Shown: one piece after another, positions 7,055 through 12,827 of the stretch
How the letters are laid out: every line of letters begins with the position of its first letter
Numbering within the stretch: the stretch's first letter is position 1
From: an uncultured Muribaculaceae bacterium
Lineage (GTDB): Bacteria > Bacteroidota > Bacteroidia > Bacteroidales > Muribaculaceae
NCBI GenBank assembly: GCA_910578805.1
Contig: CAJTRS010000040.1
Location: forward strand, 1-15,562
Reading direction: 5' to 3'
DNA: 15,562 bases
The notes under the pieces: generated by a model
Databases searched by the model: none
Told to the model about the DNA's origin: nothing
The model's input: the letters and a program-made list of their open reading frames with translations, nothing else
Program-made: the position numbers and the translations under genes

Positions 7055-7606
7055 ATGAAAAAGAAATTTATCTGCACAGTGTGCGGTTATGTACACGAAG
7101 GTGACGAAGCTCCTGAAAAGTGCCCTCTCTGCGGCGCCCCCGCAAGCAAATTCAAAGAACTCGTGGAAAGCGATGAGCTGGAATTTGTTACCGAACACGA
7201 AATAGGCGTTGCCAAAGGTTGCGATGACGAAATGATAAAAGACCTCACCGCACACTTCAACGGCGAATGCGGCGAAGTGGGCATGTACTTAGCCATGTCG
7301 CGTCAGGCCGACCGTGAAGGCTATCCCGAAATAGCCGAAGCGTTCAAGCGCTACGCATGGGAAGAGGCCGAACACGCTTCAAAATTCGCCGAACTCCTCG
7401 GAGAATGTGTGTGGGACACCAAGACCAACCTTGAGAAGCGCATGGCCGCCGAAGCAGGCGCCAACGCCGACAAGATGCGCATAGCCCGCCGCGCCAAAGA
7501 GCTCAACCTCGACGCCATTCATGACACCGTACACGAAATGGCCAAGGACGAAGCCCGCCACGGACAGGGATTCCAGGGTCTCTACAACCGCTATTTCAAG
7601 AAATAA
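7055..7606 (+). CDS. Rubrerythrin with N-terminal rubredoxin domain (reverse type)
   Basis: A non-haem diiron peroxidase that reduces hydrogen peroxide to water with electrons from NADH via rubredoxin, protecting anaerobes. The 183-residue protein has an N-terminal rubredoxin-like FeS4 site (Cys7/Cys10 in CTVCGY and Cys23/Cys26 in CPLCGA). A ferritin-like four-helix domain follows, with candidate diiron ligands in ECGE (71-74), EEAEH (103-107) and HEMAKDEARH (160-169). The domain order is the reverse of classical rubrerythrin. The ATG at 7055 is chosen; an upstream extension would run through perR and has no coding character. It lies 35 nt after perR and is probably co-transcribed. A strong terminator follows. 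Confidence 0.93.
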   Translation: MKKKFICTVCGYVHEGDEAPEKCPLCGAPASKFKELVESDELEFVTEHEIGVAKGCDDEMIKDLTAHFNGECGEVGMYLAMSRQADREGYPEIAEAFKRYAWEEAEHASKFAELLGECVWDTKTNLEKRMAAEAGANADKMRIARRAKELNLDAIHDTVHEMAKDEARHGQGFQGLYNRYFKK

Positions 7607-7666
7607 TAGAGTAAAGTCTATTTTTAAGGATAATACCCTTTAGCCAACAACATTATAGTTTTACCA

Positions 7667-7704
7667 GATGCCGCCGGCCGCAAATCCGGCGGCATCGATT
7701 TTTT
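7667..7704 (+). terminator. Intrinsic terminator after rubrerythrin
   Basis: A perfect 11-bp GC-rich stem, GATGCCGCCGG (7667-7677) with CCGGCGGCATC (7686-7696) and an 8-nt loop, is followed by a six-T run (7699-7704). It is a textbook rho-independent terminator on the plus strand only, ending the perR-rubrerythrin transcript 60 nt after the stop codon. Confidence 0.9.
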
Positions 7705-7781
7705 AGGTGATTCCCGACGGTTAAACCAACAGCTGCCACCATACGTTTCTGATACAAAAACAAAACTTCAACAATCATAAT

Positions 7782-8531
7782 ATGAAAAGTACAAAAGAGA
7801 CCCTGCTCCAGCGCCGCAGCATACGCCGCTATGAGCGCGAGAAGCTGAGCGACGAACAGATAGAGTTTATCCACGAAGCCATACGCAATACCCCCACAAG
7901 CTACAACGGACAACAATTCTCCGTAATAGACATATCGTATCAGGCAATCAAAGAACAACTCTACGAACTTACCTCACAGAAACAGATAAAGACATGTGCG
8001 CGCTTTATGCTATTTTGCGCCGATTTCCACAAAATCACTCTCGGCGCAAAGGAAAAAGGAGTGGATATGCCGGAATTCACCCACACTGCCGACGGACTGA
8101 TTGTGGGGACTGTCGATGCCGCCTTGGCAATGATGAGCGCCCTTGTGGCTGCGGAATCCATGGGATTAGGCACTTGCTGCATAGGTTACGCCCGCACGGC
8201 GGCTCCGGAGGAAATAGCCCGACTGCTGCACCTGCCCGACCGCACCTATGCGGTGTGCGGATTAGCCATAGGAGTGCCACGCGAAATGCCCGATCTAAAA
8301 CCCAAACAACCGTCGGCCCTGCTGATCCACAGCGACCGATATACTTCCGATGAAAAACTCACCGGCGACATAATGGCTTACGACCGAGAAATAACCGAAT
8401 ACAACACCACCCGCTCTGGCTCAAAAACCACCAACGACTGGATTGACCACATAGCCGGATATTACCGCGAAGCCATGCATTATCATATGCTCGAGGCTCT
8501 GCGCGGTCAGGATTTCATACCTGAGAAGTAG
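7782..8531 (+). CDS. NfsA/Frp-type FMN-dependent nitroreductase
   Basis: A 249-residue flavoprotein of the oxygen-insensitive nitroreductase / flavin reductase family, predicted to use NAD(P)H to reduce nitro compounds, quinones or flavins. Visible FMN-contact motifs are RRSIRRY (11-17), TPTSYNGQQ (37-45) and GLGTCCIGYAR (128-138); AVCGLAIGVP (157-166) is the strand preceding the dimer-swapped C-terminal excursion. Length agrees with NfsA and B. subtilis NfrA1 (about 240-250 aa). It stands alone after the terminator at 7704. The only promoter hint is a TACGTTTC at 7742-7749, one mismatch from TAnnTTTG. The natural substrate cannot be read from the sequence. Its stop is one base from the convergent channel gene. 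Confidence 0.88.
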   Translation: MKSTKETLLQRRSIRRYEREKLSDEQIEFIHEAIRNTPTSYNGQQFSVIDISYQAIKEQLYELTSQKQIKTCARFMLFCADFHKITLGAKEKGVDMPEFTHTADGLIVGTVDAALAMMSALVAAESMGLGTCCIGYARTAAPEEIARLLHLPDRTYAVCGLAIGVPREMPDLKPKQPSALLIHSDRYTSDEKLTGDIMAYDREITEYNTTRSGSKTTNDWIDHIAGYYREAMHYHMLEALRGQDFIPEK

Positions 8532-8532
8532 A

Positions 8533-9219
8533 TTACCCGGTTGAGGTGCGGTTGAGGCGAGATCGTACAGCCGATGTTATCACCACGGTGAATAGCGGAA
8601 ACATCATCATTCCCATCACAGCCAGAACGGCGCTTACGATCTTGCCGGCAGCCGTCACCGGATATATGGTGCAACCTGTGGTGGTCGCATCGGAACATGC
8701 CCACCACAGCGCCGAAAGATAGCTGTGGACTTCAGGATTGACACCGTATTCACGCTCAAAAAATATCAGACTGCCGAAATACACTATGGCTATGAGTACC
8801 ACCACATAAGAGGCGAATATGTTGGTAAGCCGGTTGGCCGACACATATCCCACCACTATCGACAGTGCCAATGCACCGCGCGCCAGCGGTATGAACCGTG
8901 CAAAGTAAAGAGCCTCGGGCGTAAACGACAGATTCAGTACATCGGCTATGGAGAGATAGGGAACCGACAGCAACAGAAACACTATGCGACGCCGCACATA
9001 ACGCCATTTGTGATCGGCAAGATAAAGTTCTATAAAAAAATCGACAATGAATATCACGCACACCCATAGCTGGAATGTCATGTAATTACGGTCACGCATG
9101 AACTCCACACCCCGGAAGGCGATAACAGACACATACACTATCAGAGCCAGCGACAAGGTTAGCACCACCCAGTTGAGAACAGTGTAAATTATCGGACGAT
9201 ATCGTTTGAGCACAGACAT
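8533..9219 (-). CDS. Six-TM ion channel family protein with non-canonical pore
   Basis: A 228-residue membrane protein with the layout of a voltage-gated-like cation channel subunit. Hydrophobic helices lie at about 11-35, 49-67, 78-95, a weakly charged S4-like segment about 107-126, and S5 about 135-154. A pore loop (about 167-187) precedes the S6 helix (about 190-217). The pore helix LWWACSDATTTGCTIYP aligns with K+ channel signatures, but the filter is TTTGCT where TTVGYG is expected. The S4-like segment has only two arginines (about 109 and 114), so voltage sensing is doubtful. The ATG at 9219 is used; the frame extends 12 codons to a TTG. No clear promoter is seen upstream. Confidence 0.72.
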   Translation of the reverse strand: MSVLKRYRPIIYTVLNWVVLTLSLALIVYVSVIAFRGVEFMRDRNYMTFQLWVCVIFIVDFFIELYLADHKWRYVRRRIVFLLLSVPYLSIADVLNLSFTPEALYFARFIPLARGALALSIVVGYVSANRLTNIFASYVVVLIAIVYFGSLIFFEREYGVNPEVHSYLSALWWACSDATTTGCTIYPVTAAGKIVSAVLAVMGMMMFPLFTVVITSAVRSRLNRTSTG

Positions 9220-9342
9220 AAACACATTCCGCTTATTATCTGCATAACGCCACAAGCGCCTGAATGGTTAAACGCCCAACCCACAAAAAACATGTGTTCG
9301 GTATCGCAAACACACACGCCGTGGTTAAAAAAGCGAAATAAG

Positions 9343-9373
9343 TTGGTCGGTAGGATTATTATACGTAACTTTG
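9343..9373 (+). promoter_or_regulatory. Promoter of greA-HIT
   Basis: TTG (9343-9345), a 20-nt spacer and a perfect TAACTTTG (9366-9373). Transcription should begin near 9380, leaving a leader of about 110 nt before the greA ATG, unusually long compared with other promoters in this window. Confidence 0.8.
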
Positions 9374-9390
9374 TAGTGTAAATCAAAATC

Positions 9391-9411
9391 ATGGAGACCT
9401 GCGGGTCTTAA
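9391..9411 (+). CDS. Six-codon leader ORF upstream of greA (candidate)
   Basis: An ATG at 9391 opens a six-residue frame, Met-Glu-Thr-Cys-Gly-Ser, ending in TAA at 9409-9411, about 11 nt after the predicted transcription start. It also encodes a 5-bp hairpin (AGACC 9395-9399 with GGTCT 9404-9408). No ribosome-binding sequence is visible, which is normal here. A frame this short easily arises by chance; the case rests on its position just ahead of the attenuator-like hairpin. Confidence 0.25.
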   Translation: METCGS

Positions 9412-9422
9412 CACAAATAGTT

Positions 9423-9465
9423 GGAGTCTCACCCATACAAAGGGAAGAGATTCCTAAATTTTTTC
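9423..9465 (+). terminator. Terminator-like hairpin (possible attenuator) in the greA leader
   Basis: GGAGTCTC (9423-9430) pairs with GAGATTCC (9447-9454), including one G-U. The stem continues with CCC (9432-9434) and GGG (9442-9444) across a small internal loop. TAAATTTTTTC follows at once (9455-9465). It is shaped like an intrinsic terminator but lies within the 5' leader, 26 nt before the greA ATG. GAGAC at 9394-9398 could instead pair with GTCTC at 9426-9430, giving a competing fold. Confidence 0.5.
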
Positions 9466-9490
9466 ATTGCCAATAAAAATTAAAACAATT

Positions 9491-9961
9491 ATGCCAATTA
9501 CTTACATGACCAAGGAAGGCTATAAGAAAAAAATGGAAGAGATAGCCTATCTGGAATCAGTGAAACGACCTGAAATCTCACGTGCCATTGCAGAAGCCCG
9601 CGACAAGGGCGACCTGTCGGAAAACTCGGAATACGACGCAGCCAAGGAAGCTCAAGGCCTGCTCGAAATGAAGATATCGCAGCTCAAAGACCTGGTGGCC
9701 AGCTGCCGTATTATAGATGAAAGCAACCTCAACAACGAGGAAGTACAGATACTCAACCGCGTAAAGATCAAAAACGTGGCCAACGGCATGGCTATGGAAT
9801 ACACCATAGTGGCCGACAGCGAGGCCAACCTGAAAGAAAAGAAAATAGGTTCAAGCACACCCATAGCACAGGGACTGCTCGGACACAAACTCGGCGAAGT
9901 GGTGGAGATAAAGGTTCCCGCCGGTCTGATGAAGTTTGAAATCGTCGAAATATCATTCTGA
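9491..9961 (+). CDS. greA: Transcript cleavage factor GreA
   Basis: GreA inserts its N-terminal coiled coil into the RNA polymerase secondary channel and stimulates cleavage of backtracked transcripts. The 156-residue product has the standard length. The coiled-coil tip EARDKGDLSENSEYDAAKE (35-53) contains the catalytic acidic pair Asp41 and Glu44. The C-terminal FKBP-like domain shows SSTPIAQGLLGHKLGE (121-136). The ATG at 9491 gives the family N-terminus; a TTG eight codons upstream (9467) is ignored. It is co-transcribed with the HIT gene, two bases separating the stop and next start. The leader suggests regulation by attenuation; E. coli greA also has a leader terminator that produces the GraL RNAs. 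Confidence 0.96.
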   Translation: MPITYMTKEGYKKKMEEIAYLESVKRPEISRAIAEARDKGDLSENSEYDAAKEAQGLLEMKISQLKDLVASCRIIDESNLNNEEVQILNRVKIKNVANGMAMEYTIVADSEANLKEKKIGSSTPIAQGLLGHKLGEVVEIKVPAGLMKFEIVEISF

Positions 9962-9963
9962 TC

Positions 9964-10356
9964 ATGGCATCGGTCTTCAGCATGATAGTGGCCGGGGAAA
10001 TCCCGTGTTACAAAGTGGCCGAAAACGATAAGTTTCTGGCTTTTCTCGACATAAATCCCGTAATGCCGGGACACACATTGGTCATACCCAAGCGCGAGGT
10101 AAGTTACATATTCGACATGCCCGACGAGGAATATGTCGAATTTGAACTTTTTGCCAAAAAGGTGGCTTTGGGTCTGAAAAAGGCCATGCCATGCGTGCGT
10201 ATAGCCGAAGCGGTGATAGGCCTCGAAGTGCCACACGCCCACATTCACCTCATACCCATCAATAATGAAGGCGATATGAATTTCCGCAACAAGCAGTCGC
10301 TTTCAGGCGAAGAAATGTCATCGATAGCCGCACGCATCGCCTCGGAAATTAAATAA
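9964..10356 (+). CDS. HIT family nucleotide hydrolase (Hint-like)
   Basis: A 130-residue histidine-triad protein. Such enzymes hydrolyse nucleoside phosphoramidates or related nucleotide conjugates. The N-terminal FSMIVAGEIPCYKVAE (5-20) and FLAFLDINPVMPGHTLVIPK (24-43) are the classic Hint strands. The catalytic triad is His91, His93 and His95 in HAHIHLIP, with His95 next to the hydrophobic strand. There is no zinc-binding CxxC in the N-terminal part. It follows greA by 2 nt, so the two are translationally linked, a pairing common in Bacteroidales genomes as I recall it. The physiological substrate is unknown. Confidence 0.93.
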   Translation: MASVFSMIVAGEIPCYKVAENDKFLAFLDINPVMPGHTLVIPKREVSYIFDMPDEEYVEFELFAKKVALGLKKAMPCVRIAEAVIGLEVPHAHIHLIPINNEGDMNFRNKQSLSGEEMSSIAARIASEIK

Positions 10357-10380
10357 ACACAAACATACCAAAACATACGA

Positions 10381-10420
10381 TTATCGGGGATAGCGTCACT
10401 TATGACGCTATCCCCGATAA
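10381..10420. terminator. Perfect 18-bp hairpin between convergent genes
   Basis: TTATCGGGGATAGCGTCA (10381-10398) is followed by the four-base loop CTTA and its exact reverse complement (10403-10420). It lies 24 nt after the HIT stop and 19 nt from the stop of the convergent GH89 gene. It is symmetrical and could end transcripts from both sides. Neither flank carries a T run, so a classical rho-independent mechanism is not assured. Its perfection suggests selection or recent origin, for example a dispersed palindromic element. Confidence 0.65.
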
Positions 10421-10439
10421 ATCAATATATCTGTATCAT

Positions 10440-12590
10440 TCAATCACTACAAGGTGATATAATCTCGTCGATGATTTCGCGGACTATTGTTATTGGCGCT
10501 CCCTCGGGGGTTGAGGAATAACCTCCGTGGCGCAAAGTCCATTCCCGCTCCATTTCATAAAAATCTATTTCGGGAGACGTGGTACCCCAATCCGACAGAC
10601 GCGCATCGAACCACCTCTCCCATCGCGGACGGTAAAAATCGCGCAGAAGCCCCTGCCACTCACGGTGGGCATAGTCATGCAGACCGCCGCCGTCAGCGGC
10701 CTCGCGGGTGCCCCATACGGTTATCTGAACTCGCGCATTCCATTCATAACGGTCTTTCTCCTCGGAAGTATCACCGCAGGCGCGTGCCATCTCTATCCAC
10801 CGGCCAAGTCGAAAATCAGGCAATGTGCCAAGCAATCGGTCCTGCAAATCCATTAGCCTCAGAAACTTCCGTGAAGCGGCGCGATAAGCCACGGAATCGC
10901 CACGGGCGGCTGCAACCGAAAATTCCGAAGCCGCTTCGCGACCTTTGTCGGCCACGGCCTGACGGGTGACATCGACCAGATCATAAACGAAATTAGGATT
11001 ATCGGCATAGACGTCGGCCACACCGGCCATAAGACGCGCCGCCTCATACACATCACTGCTATCGTAATAATCCACAGAGGAAGCCCATGTCGATACCTGA
11101 CGGGGATTGTCGGAGGGACGGGCACAGAACAACGATTCGACTGTACCCTGCTGCACACTGTCGGCCGGACAGCCATAGACCGAGCGAGCAAGGAGTGTCC
11201 AGGCTCTCGCCACAGAATCGTCAATGGCTCCGTAACGGGCCATGGCATAGCTGTGTATCCAATCTTCGACATCAACAGTCCCCTCCCGCCACGGCAACTC
11301 ACAAAGCAATTCATACATTACTGGATTATTCTCTATGCCCTCCATTGTAAGCCCCACACCGCGGAGGCACCTTGATGAATCACGTGCAGCGGCAAAACCT
11401 CCGGTCACAGCCGGCATCTTGCCATAAAGCCCGACATTACCGCCGAAATTCAGCAGCATACAGTAAAGCCACGAATGAGCGTCAAATATGTCAGGGCGTC
11501 TATTCCACTGCGGAGAATTCTCGGCCTGCAGATCGAGAACCACCACATCGCCCTGCGGCAGATGGCCCACCATAGAGGCTCGAGGATTATCATGCCATGC
11601 CTGAACGACCCACGCCGCATCGGGATTATGCCGTTTCATGGCTTCATGTATAGCCGTACCCGACGCTTTAAGATCAACTCCGTCGATATTGCCACCCTCG
11701 TGAAACGGATCCATGCTGTAAAACGGCACTTTGCCGAACAGACGCTCCTGCTCCTCATAATACATGGCGGCAATACGCGGAAATTCCGTATCGGTAGGCA
11801 ACAGAAACGACGGTCTGGTAAATCCGAGCCATTCTCCCGTGTCAGCCACCCGCAGACCGAAATACATTCCTGCATCGTGAGGCATCATACCGGAATAGCC
11901 TGGAAGCACCGGCTTCATGTCAAGAGAACGCATTCGCTCGAGGATTTTCTGTTGCATAGCGATTTGACGGTCATAATAGGTGTCGTCATTGGGCCCGCCC
12001 CACCCTTGCAGATTATTCATAAGCCACCATGCCTGGAATCCCGGACCGGCTATGAATCCGGCTATGCGGTCGTCAGGATACCCAATGCGCCGCAGCATAT
12101 TGCGCCACACGGCATCGGTACCGGTGATTGCCAGAGGCATGTTCAGCCCGTGTAGAACCGCCCAGTCGATCTCACGCTGCCACCGTTCCCAGTCCCAGAA
12201 TGCCATGGAATAGGAATGTGTGCAATAGTTTAGATAATATCGCATGGGCATACCGGTGGAGCGACGCACCACCCCCTTTACCGGAGGAAGCACCGACGGC
12301 ATTCGAACCGCCATACGGTTCCAGCCAAGATGCACACCGGCGGTATATTTCAGATAATGATTTATGCCGACTGCAACACTCACGCGATTGTTGCCACGCA
12401 CCACAGGCTTGTAGCCACGCTGTGACAACTCAAAATAATCAACCGAGTCAGGCGCTATCTCAACTATAATTTTTTGCGACAGCCCAGGATCGATACGCTC
12501 CAACAGCCCGTGAAGAGGCTCGCCGGCAAAACCGACAGCCACAACCAACAACACACCCGCAATGACGCACAACATCTTTTTCATAGGCAT
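10440..12590 (-). CDS. Secreted alpha-N-acetylglucosaminidase, GH89 (NAGLU family)
   Basis: A 716-residue glycoside hydrolase of family GH89, which removes terminal alpha-linked N-acetylglucosamine, for example from heparan sulfate fragments or mucin-type alpha-GlcNAc caps. A signal peptide is visible (KK near residue 4, hydrophobic 7-20, likely cleavage about 22-23), so it is periplasmic or surface-exposed. NAGLU motifs include RYYLNYCTHSYSMAFWDWERW (117-137), GGPNDDTYY (198-206), the loop MDPFHEGGNIDG (293-304) and LTMEGIENNPVMYELLCELPW (414-434). By alignment to human NAGLU (Glu316, Glu446), the likely catalytic acids are Glu298 and Glu417. The ATG at 12590 is used; ATGs two and five codons on are also plausible. 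It is monocistronic, and no SusC/D genes are adjacent. Confidence 0.93.
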   Translation of the reverse strand: MPMKKMLCVIAGVLLVVAVGFAGEPLHGLLERIDPGLSQKIIVEIAPDSVDYFELSQRGYKPVVRGNNRVSVAVGINHYLKYTAGVHLGWNRMAVRMPSVLPPVKGVVRRSTGMPMRYYLNYCTHSYSMAFWDWERWQREIDWAVLHGLNMPLAITGTDAVWRNMLRRIGYPDDRIAGFIAGPGFQAWWLMNNLQGWGGPNDDTYYDRQIAMQQKILERMRSLDMKPVLPGYSGMMPHDAGMYFGLRVADTGEWLGFTRPSFLLPTDTEFPRIAAMYYEEQERLFGKVPFYSMDPFHEGGNIDGVDLKASGTAIHEAMKRHNPDAAWVVQAWHDNPRASMVGHLPQGDVVVLDLQAENSPQWNRRPDIFDAHSWLYCMLLNFGGNVGLYGKMPAVTGGFAAARDSSRCLRGVGLTMEGIENNPVMYELLCELPWREGTVDVEDWIHSYAMARYGAIDDSVARAWTLLARSVYGCPADSVQQGTVESLFCARPSDNPRQVSTWASSVDYYDSSDVYEAARLMAGVADVYADNPNFVYDLVDVTRQAVADKGREAASEFSVAAARGDSVAYRAASRKFLRLMDLQDRLLGTLPDFRLGRWIEMARACGDTSEEKDRYEWNARVQITVWGTREAADGGGLHDYAHREWQGLLRDFYRPRWERWFDARLSDWGTTSPEIDFYEMEREWTLRHGGYSSTPEGAPITIVREIIDEIISPCSD

Positions 12591-12606
12591 TTACATTCAA
12601 GTCACG

Positions 12607-12638
12607 CAAATATAGCTAATTTCATACCACCGGACAAA
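12607..12638 (-). promoter_or_regulatory. Promoter of the GH89 gene
   Basis: Minus strand TTTG (12638-12635), a 20-nt spacer and TATATTTG (12614-12607) match the Bacteroidota consensus fully. The predicted start near 12600 leaves a leader of about 10 nt before the ATG at 12590. Confidence 0.8.
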
Positions 12639-12773
12639 TTATGCGCAAGATCAGACAAACCGATATTACAATGTTGACCGTGACATATGTCGGTACAACA
12701 GACACACAGACGGCAATCTTTTTAGAAAAAATGTGAAATCAATGGATCGGGACAAAGAAAAAAGCAAAATGGA

Positions 12774-12804
12774 TTGACACTGAGAATGAAAATGAGTATT
12801 TTTG
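12774..12804 (+). promoter_or_regulatory. Promoter of the C69 peptidase gene
   Basis: TTG (12774-12776), a 20-nt spacer and TATTTTTG (12797-12804) match the consensus fully. The start would fall near 12810, giving a leader of under 20 nt to the ATG at 12828. The -7 element lies inside the palindrome at 12790-12820. Confidence 0.8.
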
Positions 12805-12820
12805 CATAGAATACTCATTT
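12790..12820. promoter_or_regulatory. Perfect inverted repeat over the C69 promoter (candidate operator)
   Basis: AAATGAGTATT (12790-12800) and its exact reverse complement AATACTCATTT (12810-12820) flank a 9-nt centre. The left arm enters the -7 element and the right arm covers the predicted transcription start, so the left arm would not be in the mRNA. It therefore reads as a DNA site for a dimeric regulator rather than an RNA hairpin. The regulator is unknown. Confidence 0.55.
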
Positions 12821-12827
12821 CTTGCAT

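Noticed and set aside
11475..12155. A 226-codon plus-strand open frame
   Set aside because: It is antisense within the GH89 gene, with no recognisable motif and skewed His/Arg composition.
12797..12820. The C69 promoter palindrome read as a 5' UTR hairpin
   Set aside because: With the -7 element at 12797-12804 the left arm is upstream of the transcript, so it cannot fold in the mRNA unless another start is used.
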